Below, in pieces: positions 47,320-59,079 of a stretch of DNA of 64,000 nt (positions are counted from its first letter, which is position 1; each line of letters begins with the position of its first letter). The notes under the pieces are model-generated. The model was given only the letters and a program-made list of their open reading frames with translations, did not search any database and was not told the origin of the DNA. The DNA is from Lepturacanthus savala (Eukaryota; Chordata; Actinopteri; Scombriformes; Trichiuridae). The stretch spans positions 1,081,434-1,145,433 of the forward strand of contig CM060477.1 in NCBI GenBank assembly GCA_030544235.1, read 5' to 3'. Both the position numbers and the translations under genes were made by a program.

Positions 47320-47483
47320 TTAAAGGCTCCAACACAGAGTCCAGACTGAAACCAGTGAGACCAGTAGCACCAGTGGAGACGTTTGTTGAGCTGAGTTGTA
47401 AATCTTGATCCGACCTTCGACGTACGGATAAACTTTCTGTCTCTGTGTGATGTAGTCGGAAACCACGGAAATGTCCAGGTTTC
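47320..47483 (-). CDS. nt5e: nt5e exon 9: C-terminus and GPI signal
   Basis: It encodes GNLDISVVSDYITQRQKVYP, VEGRIKIYNSAQQ and a hydrophobic tail PLVLLVSLVSVWTLCWSL, then TAA at 47322-47320. A short polar stretch with small residues before a hydrophobic end fits GPI attachment, probably at a Ser near NSAQQTS. Confidence 0.95.
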
Positions 47484-50400
47484 CTGTAAAGAAACAGACT
47501 TTACTCACATATCAGAGTCTGAGTCACGTTACTTTAAGAATCGCTGCATCCAGACACACTAAATATTGGCAAACTACATCTGCTTGATTTCAGCAGGTCA
47601 TTGAGATACAAAGATCTCTTTTACAAGAGAAGCCTGACAAAGACAGCAGCCAAAATATGGGACAAAGGTTTCAAAGTAAAATCAGTTCTTTTAACTTTCA
47701 GATTCCTCTGAAGTGCAAAGTACATGAAGTACAGGGCTCACAGAGTACAGCGGGATCTTTAGGGACATTAAGATGGTAGAATTCATGGAGGGACTAAGGA
47801 TTCATAGATGGCGTCTTAGATGATGGTATGCCGATGACCAGGGCCACTCCACTCTACCAGAAAGGGTACAAAGGTGGGTAAGGCCTTTACAGGATGTAAT
47901 GAACCTCCCATAATGAGGTAAGTCTAGTTTATACTTCTACGTACGTAGCTACGCTGTCGACACAATGAAGATCTTGTGTGTTCTAAGTTCTGTGTTTAGG
48001 GAATTTGTTGCTCTGTGAAATCCCTGCTTCCTCTTCACAGTAGGAACCAACACCAAAAATCACATCCGCTTAAATAACATGTATTCCAGAATGGATGTGT
48101 TTTTGGTTTTTTTGTACTGGACTTTATTTTGTTTGTTTTTTGCCTGATCCTAATCCTTCATAAAACTGGGATGGAGCACGTGTTTGGAGCTCATCATTGC
48201 ATTGGAGGTAAACATTCACAGTACTTGCGGTTCATGTCGACCCAACACACCGTTAGGATTCTACCATTCAACAGGTTGCCAATGCAAAGAGGAAGCAAGG
48301 ATTCCGTAGAGCAACGGCGTCAACGGCGTAGCTACTTACGCAGAAGTATAAACTAGGCTTTAAAAACTAGAACCAGGTGTTTGAAGGCAGCAGGGTTAAT
48401 GAAGGGTCTCTAGGTCAGAGCGTGTTGAAGTCTCACCGCTGTCGTATTTGAGCATCTCCTCTTGGATCATGGAGAAGCCGTCCCCTCCTTTGACCATGTA
48501 GGACGGCAGCACCACCTTATAAACCGTCTGGTCCTGGACCGCCTCGTAGCGAGGGACGCGGCACTGAGTGCAGACGATGCTGAGACTCCTCACACGATGC
48601 TGAGCCGGTTTGGACAAGTCGAACTCCACCTGGAAACCTGTCGATACCAACAGCATCCGCTCATCACGCGTTTATCTCATAGTTTTGATGCTTTATTCTC
48701 GAGGGACCAGGCGTACCGAAAAATTTGGAACAGTCACAAAAAATTTGGTCCCAAATCTAAGCTATTGTACCAAATCCATCCTAATGTGTCCCACTGAGTA
48801 GTTATTTTCTAATAAACATTAAAACTGGTTCATTAAGAGGTTGAATGACTGCAGCAGCTCCGGCTTTTAATGCTGCGTTTGATTTCACTTGCAACTCGGA
48901 AAGATCCAAATCAGAAATTCTGATTTCCGAGGTAAATTCATTGTCCAAACTTGGAAAACATGGCCGGCCACAGTAAGGTGGTGTTTGAACGACTTAAGCA
49001 TCAACAAGTGCTGCTGGGGAAGAACATTAGCTACTAGAGGAAGAGAAAGACAAACCACTTGCAGTGATTGAACTGTTTTTGTCAGAAACCAAAGTGGAAA
49101 ACTTTGACCAGATAAAATCAGAAGTTATTATAAGCAATTATTCTTAATTAATCCAATATGAAATGGTACCGGACACTTGAAGGAACTCTCCGGTGCTCTG
49201 CCCATATCGTCTCACTGAGAATTCAAACATTTTCTTCAGCGTTGAACCCTTCAGCTGAACCAGGTCGAAGGTTCCTCCAAAGGGTAAAACGGAGATCAGG
49301 TCGGCCATAGTGATGGAACCTGGACAAATACATCAACTCTGAGCTTTTACAGTGTTTATTCACATAAAAGTGAGTTGTTGTGCTTTTAAAACACAGTTTA
49401 GGTTTTATTTAACTCACCGTTTCCAGCTTGTTCGTCGATAGACGTGCGGACGCCGCCTCCGTTAAAGATGCTGGCGCCGACGTGGTTCCACTCGAGTCCA
49501 TCTGAAAATCCCATGTTGCTGTCGACCTGAAGGAAAGAAGCAGGTTTTGATGATTTCTTTAAATTTCATGTCTGTTAAAGCACTTTGAGCTGCTGAAGCT
49601 GTGGACTTTCAAACACTCACCATGGCGTCACAGATCAGGTTTCCCAGGTTGCATTCACGAAAGCGACACTCCTCCGCCTTCCCGTTCAGGAAAACCAGAG
49701 TCTTTCCCACCACCTTAGACGTGTAGTTCGCCAGATCCTTCTTCCATTTTTCCACATCAGCAAGAAAGTCCGGATCTGGATGAGATATGATTCCGTTTTA
49801 GAGTCCAGGGTAGAGTTCACTGCACCTGGTTTAAACCACCAACCTCTCTAACCTAACATCACCAACCTGTCTAACCTCACGTCTAAACTGTAAACTATTT
49901 GATTTGGTTGGAATATGAAAGAGCTGGTATTGTAGAAAACAAGGAGGAGGATATTCTGGATCAGGGCGATCTTGATCTTCAGGACTGATCGAGGTGATTA
50001 GTAGCAAGCATCTTGATTTTTTGGGATAGTCCAGATGATTTTTTTGGGACATTTGGGATAATTTTAGACTTTGTTCACATGATCTTTGGGATAGTTCCTG
50101 CTCCTGGAGAGCTACCATCCTGCATGTTTTAGGAATGTCCCCCTCGTTATCCATTAGCTGAAGCTTATCAAGGGCTTGTTAATAATTGTGTGTTGGAGTG
50201 GGGAGATTCATTAAACCAGCAGGACAGTAGCTCTCTAGGAGCAGGGTTGGGCCCTGGTTCATGTTGGAGACGTCTGTGCTATGAAATCCCTCATTTCCAT
50301 CTCCTCTGGTATTTTAAATCATTTGAAAAGCATTGATGAGTGATCAGTGTTGAGGCTGAACTCATTCCTATGTCACACGACCAACAAATTAAATATGCAG

Positions 50401-53400
50401 GAAAGATTTAGCACAATCTTCCTGTTCTGAAATCTCCAGGTAGAGATTCTTCACGTAGGAATTAGCCTCAGGCATTAGGTCCTAAACCAAGTTTGGCTAG
50501 ATGGAGGTCACAGCTGCAGCCAATCAGTGAAGATGCTCATTACTAATGCAGATTCAGGTGAAAAGCTTCAGAATCGTCCTGAATCTGTGCTGTAAAGAAC
50601 GAATAATTTAGAGAAATCAAACGACTTTGGTTAAATCATTCTGTTTACAGCTTCACCAGCTGTGCTACAGTTTACTACCTATTGACTTTTTCTGTTGAAC
50701 CTTCGTCAGCCCTTTGATAACAAAGAGCTGCTCAGCAGGTCACGGTCTGATCTTTACCCTGAGGAACGCTGCTGTCCAGCAGGATGGGGTTGCCTCCATA
50801 TCTCACAACATTCCCGGCGTCGTCGAAGGTCACGTTCAGACAACCCAGATATTTTCCGAAGGCGTAGGCCTGAACAACAGGAACCTTCCTCCCGTCCTCA
50901 GAGGTCACCACGAATGGATAAGGACCTGCAGGGACTTCAGACGAAGGAGGGGTTCCTGAAAACACACAGAAAAGTCAGGAAGGAAAACAGCTGCTGAGGC
51001 CCACTGAGAAAAGTCTGAATAGAACTTTTATCAAAGAGCCAAACTACACCTCATGTTCAGTTCTGTAACATCGTAAAACACTTCTGTCATCAGGTGAGGT
51101 CTGTACTCAGTAAAAGTAGAAATACTGTCGTCTAAAAATACTCAATAACAAGTAAAAGTCCTGAATTTAACATGTTACATCATAATATTTATCAGATTTT
51201 ACACAAAGCATGTACTGATTTATTTAAATATCAAAATCTGCATCAGAAAGTCACTAAAGCTTCAGATAAATGTAGTGAAGTAAAAAGTAGCATCACATTG
51301 AAATAAGTAAAGTACAAATACCTCAAAACTAAAAAAGTACAAAACACAAAAGTAAATGTACTTAGTTACTTCCAGCTGTGAGTTCTCCAACGATTGGTTT
51401 GGTTTTGGTCGTCTACATTAGATTATTTTACATTTTTATCCATGTATGAAACTCAGATTTTAAACATTTGCCGGTGAATCAACTTATTGATCAGTCTAAA
51501 ATCCGTCAAATGCAACAGCTCCAGTAGTTTTGTTCATGTTTAAAGAAATATTTTTTACTTTCTTTTACCTCAGCCGTGTCTCTTACACACAAACACACTG
51601 AGAAGAGGCTTCATTGTTTTTGTAAGTGTGGTTTGTCTCTGCTGCAGCTTCTGTGGTTCAGATATTTATAGAGGCAGCTGCTGCAGACAGACACGTAGAC
51701 CACTACAGACCAGCATGGAAAGACCCTGCAGTTCCTCACCTGTGTAGAGGAAGGTGTTGGTGTGTCCACCGATCACCACGTCGATGCCCGGGACCTTCCT
51801 GGCGATCTCCTGGTCCACGGTGAAGCCGGAGTGACCCAGGGCGATGATCTTGTTGATTCCCAGCGTCTGCAGCTTGTTCACTTCGCGCCGCAGAGACTCC
51901 ACCTCGTCCTCGAAGTCCAGGTGAGGTCCTGCAGAGCAACGGGGACACGTTTAGATTTCATGGAAGACGTCTGGTAAAACTAAGAACAATGTCTGGTTGG
52001 ATCCAGCAGCTGTTCTTCAGTCTGAAAGCTGACGTCCTGCTGTTCTCCACCTTCTCTGCTTTGACCCATTGGGGTTTGGGTTCTTCTGGTCCTTCCTGGG
52101 TCCAGATGTTCCTTATCAGTGTCCAGCCTCTTAGTTGATCTTCTCCCTGTTTGTTTCCAGCAGCATCTTCCTGCTGAGGCTCTGGTTCCTCATGGTCTTC
52201 ATCTACTCCATCTTCTTCTTCTTTATCTTCTTCATCTTCTCCAGCTTCTATATGTTCCCCATGTTCTTCATTTGTCTTGGGTTTTAGATTTTCCATCTTG
52301 GACAGTGGGCAGGACTCAGCTGGTATCTGATAACTTGTGGATGTTCAGACATGTTCTTATCTTCAGCAGCCCCCTCAGGACCTTTCTAACTCCCTGGTAT
52401 CTGGCTGTGGTTGTTTCTGTTGGTCTTTGGTCTCCTAAGGTCCTTGTCCCTGTCTTTAAATTATCCATAATCCTTCTGCTAGGTCGACCCCCTTCTATTC
52501 TGATCATCTTTTCTCTATCAGTCCACATTAGTCCGACCTGTGTTGCTGCTGTGGATCCTGGTCTGGATCAGTGAGTCTAGTTCTTAATCGTTCCTAGAGT
52601 CCAACTCGACTGAAACCATCCTGGTGTGACCAGGCTGACAGATTTAATCTCATAGACTGACGTTGCTATAAACCATGTGATATATATCAGGAGTGCTCCC
52701 TCACCTGGCTGGGACAGAGCAGGTGTTTCCCGTGACGTGTATCCCACCACGCCGACCTTCTGGCCGCCCACAGTCAGGATTTTATAAGGTAGATAGGAGG
52801 TTCCGAACGTCGGCGCCAGAGTCCTGTCGGGTTTGATGTTGGCGCTGAGAACAGGACACTTGATCTGCTCCATGAACGGTTTCATGAGTCCATCAACGCC
52901 GTTATCGAACTCATGATTCCCCAGAGCCTGGAAAACACAAACGGAGGTCAAACACAGAACCAGGTTCAGGTGTCAGTGTCAGTGTCCCCTCTCCTCTCGT
53001 TAGTGTCCCCTGTCCTCTGGTTAGTGTCCCCTGTCCTCTCATTAATGTCCCCTGTCCTCTCATTAATGTCCCCTGTCCTCTGGTTAGTGTCCCCTGTCCT
53101 CTGGTTAGTGTCCCCTGTCCTCTCGTTAGTGTCTCCTCTCCTCTCGTTAATATCCCCTGTCCTCTGGTTAGTGTCCCCTGTCCTCTCATTAATGTCCCCT
53201 GTCCTCTGGTTAGTGTCCCCTCTCCTCTCGTTAGTGTCCCCTGTCCTCTCGTTAGTGTCTCCTCTCCTCTCGTTAATATCCCCTGTCCTCTGGTTAGTGT
53301 CCCCTCTCCTCTCGTTAGTGTCTCCTGTCCTCTCGTTAATGTCCCCTCTCCTCTCGTTAGTGTCTCCTGTCCTCTCGTTAGTGTCTCCTCTCCTCTCGTT

Positions 53401-54919
53401 AATGTCCCCTGTCCTCTGGTTAGTGTCTCCTGTCCTCTGGTTAGTGTCCCCTGTCCTCTCATTAGTGTCCTCTCTCCTCTCGTTAGTGTCCCCTGTCCTC
53501 TGGTTAGTGTCTCCTGTCCTCTCGTTAGTGTCCCCTGTCCTCTCGTTAATGTCCCCTGTCCTCTGGTTAGTGTCTCCTGTCCTCTCGTTAGTGTCCCCTG
53601 TCCTCTCGTTAGTGTCCCCTGTCCTCTCGTTAGTGTCCCCTGTCCTCTCGTTAGTGTCCTCTCTCCTCTCGTTAGTGTCCCCTGTCCTCTGGTTAGTGTC
53701 CTCTCTCCTCTCGTTAGTGTCCCCTGTCCTCTCGTTAGTGTCCTCTCTCCTCTCGTTAGTGTCCTCTCTCCTCTCGTTAGTGTCTCCTCTCCTCTCGTTA
53801 ATATCCCCTGTCCTCTGGTTAGTGTCTCCTCTCCTCTCGTTAGTGTCCTCTCTCCTCTCGTTAGTGTCCCCTGTCCTCTCGTTAGTGTCCTCTCTCCTCT
53901 CGTTAGTGTCCTCTCTCCTCTCGTTAGTGTCCCCTGTCCTCTCGTTAGTGTCCTCTCTCCTCTCGTTAGTGTCTCCTGTCCTCTGGTTAGTCTCCTCTCG
54001 TTAGTGTCTCTGTCAGCCTGCTGCATTAAGTCATTAGTTAATTAGTTAATTACAGAGATTAAATCTCAGTCGTTTGTCTGAGTCGCTGCTGTTAAACTGA
54101 TTAAATCTGACTGAGAAAAAAACATAAATCAGCTTCTTCAGAAAACTGATCCAGAGACGGATCCAGGGACCTGGTCCAGGACCTAGAAACTGATCCAGGA
54201 CCTAGAAACTGATCCAGGACCTAGAAACTGATCCAGGACCTAGAAACGGATCCAGGACCCAGATCTGAAGCTGCTTCATGTTTCTTTAACTTTAAACTTA
54301 AAGTTAAATTAAACACCTGAAGGAGCTGAAATCACGTGATGATCAATGAGAAATCAGAAAATGATGAGATAATCAATAAAAACAGCAGAACATCAGTAAA
54401 CAACGGTAAACAACAGTAAACAACAGTAAACAACATCAGTAAACAACAACAATCACTGAATAAATAAATATAAATACTCTGAATGTCCTCCTGACCTACA
54501 TTCCCTGCACTAATCACCCATCAATAACTACTAATCAGTGATCGATAACCTCTGACCATGGCGTCGTAGCCCAGTTTGTTCATGAAGTGCGCGGCCTCGG
54601 CTCCTCGGTACAGGTTGAACCAGACCGTCCCCTGGAACTGGTCCCCGGCGTCCAGCAGCAGGACGTCTCTGCGGGTTCCGCGGATCCGTTTCACCGCGGC
54701 GGCTCTGCGCGCGACCCCCGCGTAACACGCGCTGTTCCTGCCGCACGCGCCCGAGCTGCTGCTGGTCTCCTCCACCCGCGCGTGCACGTCGTTGGTGTGG
54801 AGGAGGACCAGGTCCCAGGAGGCCGAGGAGGACGCGGGGAGGCCCAGCAGGAGGTGCAGGAGGAGCAGGAGGGGGAGGGGGAGGAGGGGGGGAGGAGGAG
54901 GAGGCCGCACCGCTCCCAT
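47320..54919 (-). CDS. nt5e: Ecto-5'-nucleotidase (CD73), complete, 9 exons
   Basis: GPI-anchored, zinc-dependent cell-surface enzyme that hydrolyses extracellular AMP to adenosine, acting after CD39-type ectonucleotidases. Minus-strand exons are 54919-54557, 52927-52705, 51928-51740, 50955-50758, 49775-49621, 49526-49418, 49319-49170, 48637-48437 and 47483-47320, giving 583 codons plus stop (human 574, also nine exons). All junctions are GT-AG in frame. Metal and catalytic residues are present: D44 and H46 (HTNDVH), D93 (DAGDQ), N125 and H126 (LGNHEFD), H228 (ALGHSGF), H251 (GGHTNTF). Substrate-pocket motifs CRFRECNLGN, NGGGVR, LPFGGTFDL and GGDGFSM are kept. Signal peptide and GPI tail are both seen. 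The enzyme should be active. The start is the ATG at 54919, giving MGAVRPPPPPP. Confidence 0.97.
47921..48359. mobile_element. MITE with 41-bp terminal inverted repeats, nt5e intron 8
   Basis: Ends AGTCTAGTTTATACTTCTAC (47921 on) and, inverted, AGCCTAGTTTATACTTCTGC (48359 back) match at 36 of 41 positions through GTAGCTACGC. No transposase. The TTTATACTTCTGCGT end resembles fish PIF/Harbinger-type MITEs; a TAA lies on each side but the target duplication is not clear. Confidence 0.8.
48437..49775 (-). CDS. nt5e: nt5e exons 5-8: C-terminal substrate-binding domain
   Basis: Exons 49775-49621, 49526-49418, 49319-49170 and 48637-48437. Seen are CRFRECNLGNLICDAM, WNHVGASIFNGGGVRTSI, ITMADLISVLPFGGTFDLVQ, RRYGQSTGEFLQ and VYKVVLPSYMVKGGDGFSMI. 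The exon 7 donor is TCCG|gtacca rather than the earlier CAA|gtgtcc; only the former gives LQVSGFQVEFDLS, matching human LQVGGIHVVYDLS. Confidence 0.94.
49776..50757 (-). other. nt5e intron 4
   Basis: Unique-looking sequence; frames over it are not supported as coding. Confidence 0.6.
50758..52927 (-). CDS. nt5e: nt5e exons 2-4: metallophosphatase domain and hinge
   Basis: Exons 52927-52705, 51928-51740 and 50955-50758 encode ALGNHEFDNGVDG, VGVVGYTSRETP, VNKLQTLGINKIIALGHSGF, IDVVIGGHTNTFLYTG and EDGRKVPVVQAYAFGKYLG. They complete the two-metal site and enter the linker helix that lets the C-terminal domain swing. Intron 2 (51929-52704) shows nothing but TCTTCTTCTT-type sequence. Confidence 0.95.
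50956..51739 (-). other. nt5e intron 3
   Basis: AT-rich with GTAAAAGTAGAAATA-like decayed repeat words at 51100-51370 resembling those at 24250-24430. No exon seen. Confidence 0.5.
52968..54010. repeat. 18-bp TCCTCTCGTTAGTGTCCC minisatellite, nt5e intron 1
   Basis: About 57 copies with CTGGTT/CTCGTT/CTCATT and CCCCTG/CTCTCT variants. The 18-bp period leaves frames of about 370 codons open on both strands. It ends some 40 bases from the exon 2 acceptor. Confidence 0.97.
54140..54260. repeat. GATCCAGGACCTAGAAACT short array
   Basis: Four to five copies of a 19-bp unit in nt5e intron 1. Confidence 0.9.
54557..54919 (-). CDS. nt5e: nt5e exon 1: signal peptide and first catalytic motifs
   Basis: 121 codons, phase 0 out (GACGCCATG|gtcaga). 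A Pro run is followed by a Leu-rich signal peptide (LLPLPLLLLLHLLLGLP) with cleavage likely near residues 30-34. WDLVLLHTNDVH and VLLLDAGDQFQGTVWF follow. GC-rich, probably a CpG-island exon. Confidence 0.95.
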
Positions 54920-55620
54920 CAATCACCGCAGCAGGAGAAACGGAGCAGCGACGCGTTCACGGACCGACCGGAGTCTTCAGCTGCTCCTCCTGCTCCTCAC
55001 TGCCTGTCCTGCTGCTCCGGCTCCTCCTCCTGCTCCTCCTCGTCCTCACAGCTCCTCCTCCTTACACTCTCAGCTCCTCCTGCTTTTCACTCCGCCTCCT
55101 CCTCCTTCTGCTCATCCTCATCCTCACAGCACCTCCTGCTCCTCCCTGCTTATCCAGCTCCTCCTCCTCCTCACAGCACCTCCTGCTCCTCACTGCCTGT
55201 CCTGCTGCTCCAACACCTCCTGCTGCTGCTCCTCATCCTCATAGATTCTCCTCCTTACATGCTCAGCTCCTCCTGCTTTTCACTGCTCCTCCTCATTCTG
55301 CTCCTCCTCATTCTCTCAGCTCCTTTTGCTCGTCACTGCCTATCCAGCTCCTCCTCCTCCTCCTCATAGCACCTCCTGCTCCTCATTGCCTGTCCTTCTG
55401 CTCCTCCTCATCCTCACAACTCCTCCTCTTCACTACTCATCCTCCTCATCCTCACAACTCCTCCTCTTCACTGCTTATCCCATATTCCTCCTCACAGCTT
55501 ATTCTCCTGCTCCTCCTTCTCACTCCTCTCTGCTCCTCACTGTTTATCCTGCTCCTCCAACTCCCCTCTGCTCCTCCTCCTCCTTCATCCTGCTCCTCCT
55601 GCAGCTTTTTATATCTTCAT
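54920..55620. repeat. CTCCTCCTGCTCCTCACTGC tract upstream of nt5e
   Basis: Pyrimidine-rich imperfect repeats of 40-80 bp (AGCTCCTCCTGCTTTTCACT, CTGCTCCTCCTCATCCTCAC) directly behind the nt5e start. The proximal 100 bp probably includes the promoter; no TATA box recognised. Confidence 0.75.
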
Positions 55621-56743
55621 GTTTATTTAATATCTTTATATCTTCAGATGTATCAGAGCAGCTGATATTTGATTCCATAATAATAATAATTAATAATTAA
55701 TAATAGTTATTTATGTGTTTCAAAGATTCTAAATCCGATAAAAAGTTCTACATTTCACCAACATCAGTTCCTCCTGCTCTGAACCAAACTGTTTTGGATT
55801 AAATCTCATTTATTTCCTGATTCCAACCAGATGAATTCTGGTTAAACATGAATCATGAAGTTTCATATTTATTTAAACTCCAGCTTCTTCTGACTGGAAC
55901 AAACATGAAGCAGATGTTCACACCTGTAGATCAGGGGGCGGAGCCAGACGTCACTCAGCCCTCTGGACCAATCAGAGGAGCTCACCTGTCTCCACGTGGT
56001 CCAGAGTGTGTGTGTGTGGACCTGGTCCAGCAGAGTCCAGGTCCCTGCTGGTCCAGGATCCTTCCTGACATCCAGATCAACGTGACTCTGCTGCCTCCTG
56101 GTGGCTGTTTGTAGTTATTGCAGCAGCAAACAGCTAATTAGCTGCTGATTCACCTTCTACACACTTTATTATTAATAATTAATTATTATTAAGTTGCTGT
56201 GATTCATATCAACGTTTGTTCTGTTTGTTCTTAACGAGACAATGTTTTAACTTTAATTAGCTGCTATGGTAACGGAACCACGTCTGCAGTTTAAAATAAT
56301 TATTATTACTATTATTATTAATATAAAATCTTTCTGGGATTTGTTTCATAATAATACTGTTTATTATTATTATTAAATGATTATTGTGAAATAAAGATTT
56401 AATCATAATTATTATTAAAATAATCAAAATAATTATTATAAAATAAATAATATAATAATATAATATATATATAATATATATTATAAAATAATATAAAAAT
56501 AATGATGTAAATAATTATATTAAATAATAATTATTATTATTAATAGTCATGATTTTATTTATTATGATTATTAAATCATTGTCATTTTTATTTGAAATAA
56601 TGATGTAAATAATAATTAATAATGATTTAATTATTACATATTTATTTTGAAATAATGTTTATTATTATTCAGGATTTAAATCATTATTATTATTATTAAA
56701 ATGGTTTAATTCATTATTATTTAAATACTTGGGATAATGTATG

Positions 56744-56807
<64 letters not shown>

Positions 56808-57640
56808 TTTAACTCTATTAATATCAACTAGTTTTATATTCTAGGTCTAGATTAAATATTTAAAATGAATGATTTCTTATGATTTATCAGTTAAACCATT
56901 TGATATTTCATGTAACAACAAATTGAACATGAGAAACGTGAACATACGATTTTATTTCATTAGTTCATTAGTATTACAGAGAAGTCTAATTTGTTGCCAT
57001 GGTAACATTAACTTCCACTGGTCACTATGAAGGTTTTCTCTCTTTGTTTCATTCCAGTATTTCCTATTTTTAGTTTAATTTCTGTTTTATTTCCTCTGAA
57101 GCTTCATGAGAAGCTGTTTCTCTCTCGCTTCTCTATAAATCCAGACAGATGAGATGCAGATGGAAAGATTCATGAAAATAATTAATTTAATCATAGATGA
57201 TAAAATCAGATGGAAACATCAAACAAATCAAAGTTCAGAGTTTAACAGGTTTCAATTAGTGTGCAGAGACCTAAGAAAATGTTTAACATATAAATTATTA
57301 ACAGAACATTATTAAAGTTAAACAGACAGAAATTTAAAACAATACAAAGCATCAAACACCATCAAATAAATACAATAGATATGATAGAATCAATAGGAGG
57401 CTTATCAATTATATCAATTATATCAATAAAGAGGGAAAAATCAATTCAAACTGAATCTTTACAAACAGAAGAATATTAATATGTTTATATTCTTATATAC
57501 GTTTATAAGAATAAACATTTTACATCATTTTTATGAACCAAACAACTAAACCATTAATCATTTCAATAACCGATGGATTAATTGATTAATCAGAATGATC
57601 AATTCGTTGCAGCTCCAGTGGTTTGTGTCAGTTTGAGTTA
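55621..57640. other. Intergenic AT-rich stretch
   Basis: AATAATTATTATT-rich low complexity at 56290-56720 and (AT)n at about 56745-56806. No gene seen. Confidence 0.6.
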
Positions 57641-57647
57641 ATTCAGG

Positions 57648-58034
57648 TCTCAGATGATGGTTCTGATGGTTCTGATGGATCTGATGGTTCTGAAGGTTCT
57701 GATGGTTCTGAAGGTTCTGATGGATCTGATGGATCTGATGGTTCTGAAGGTTCTGAAGGTTCTGATGGTTCTGAAGGTTCTGATGGTTCTGATGGTTCTG
57801 ATGGTTCTGATGGTTCTGAAGGTTCTGATGGATCTGATGGTTCTGTAGTTTCTGATGGTTCTGAAGGTTCTGAAGGTTCTGAAGGTTCTGTAGTTTCTGA
57901 TGGTTCTGAAGGTTCTGATGGTTCTGATGGATCTGATGGTTCTGATGGTTCTGTAGTTTCTGATGGTTCTGAAGGTTCTGATGGTTCTGATGGATCTGAT
58001 GGTTCTGATGGTTCTGTAGTTTCTGATGATGCTG
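57648..58034. repeat. 9-bp GGTTCTGAT minisatellite
   Basis: About 42 copies of GGTTCTGAW with occasional GGATCTGAT and GTAGTTTCT. The Ser-Asp-Gly frame lacks splice or start support. Confidence 0.96.
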
Positions 58035-58239
58035 TAGTTTGAGTGAAAGTCGACAGTTAATGTATTGATTAACTGGTTCATTTCAATAATCATTGGAATT
58101 TGAATGTGGCACAAGATCAATATTATTAATTAATATTATTAAATATGTTTGATAATTCAGGTTAGGACCAGATACATCAGCTGGGCTCTGTGCTAATGCT
58201 AATTTAGAAACGGTATCTTCCTAAAATAGAATGTGAACA

Positions 58240-58495
58240 TGGTTAGCATCAGGATGTTAGCACCAGGATGTTAGCACCAGGATGTTAGCATCAAGTTGTT
58301 AGCACCAGGATGTTAGTATCAAGATGTTATCTTTAGGATGTTAGCACTAGAATGTTAGCATCAGGATGTTAGCATCAAGATGTTATCTTTAGAATGTTAG
58401 CATCAGGATGTTAGGACCAGGATGTCAACACCATGATGTTAGCATCAAGATGTTAGCATCAAGATGTTAGCATCAGGATGTTAACACCAGAATAA
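58240..58495. repeat. AGGATGTTAGCATCA array
   Basis: About 16 imperfect copies of a 15-bp unit, downstream of the receptor gene. Confidence 0.92.
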
Positions 58496-58672
58496 CCAGT
58501 ATAAAATCACTGGCTTCTTTTTGAATATGAACAGTTTCTTTAATCTTTAAACATTCTAAAACAAAACAGATTCTCTCATTTATCACTTTCTGCTGATGGT
58601 TTGTTACAGACTAGAATCCTTCGTTTCTTCAGGTTCTGCTTCCTAAATAAAAGGTAAAGTATTAAACTGACC

Positions 58673-59079
58673 TCATTTGTCTTTGGAGGAATTCAAACTC
58701 TTCGTGCTCTCACTTTTTTCTTGAGATTTTGACTGAGGATAAAAACAAAACCAGAAATGATTCACGTTTTATTCATTTAATTGATAAATTCTAGATATAA
58801 TTAGTAAACTTACCTTTAGTCGCTTCATCAGTTCATCTCTGACCTGTTAATAAACACAAAGAGTTTTATTATATTAAATATAGAGATAATCTATGTATTA
58901 GATGTTGGCCCTTTGAGTGAAACCAGAACACTGATGTGGCCACGGGAACAAATGAGTTTAACTCCTTTAAACCACATTAAAGGTGAGGATTTATCTTCTC
59001 AGCTGTGGTTTTTATTATTGATAAATAACAAACGTACCTTCTTCTCTGCAAAACAGCCCATGATCAGAATGAAAAGGCC
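58673..59079 (-). CDS. ADGRF-type receptor, three C-terminal exons
   Basis: Exons 59079-59038 (GLFILIMGCFAEKK), 58843-58814 (VRDELMKRLK) and 58732-58673 (SKSQEKSESTKSLNSSKDK, stop). All are too short to stand out as frames and were found by joining phase-0 GT-AG sites. They complete helix 7 and a Ser/Lys-rich tail of about 30 residues. A minus-strand ATTAAA at 58544-58539 may be the poly(A) signal. Confidence 0.88.

Noticed and set aside
49171..49180. CAA|gtgtcc as nt5e exon 7 donor
   Set aside because: It breaks the frame into exon 8; TCCG|gtacca ten bases on restores the conserved LQVSGF sequence.
52911..54026. 371-residue TLTRGQ repeat protein and its plus-strand partner
   Set aside because: 18-bp satellite in nt5e intron 1; open on both strands.
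57623..58042. Ser-Asp-Gly repeat protein, 139 residues
   Set aside because: 9-bp satellite with no splice sites or flanking exons; composition alone is no evidence.
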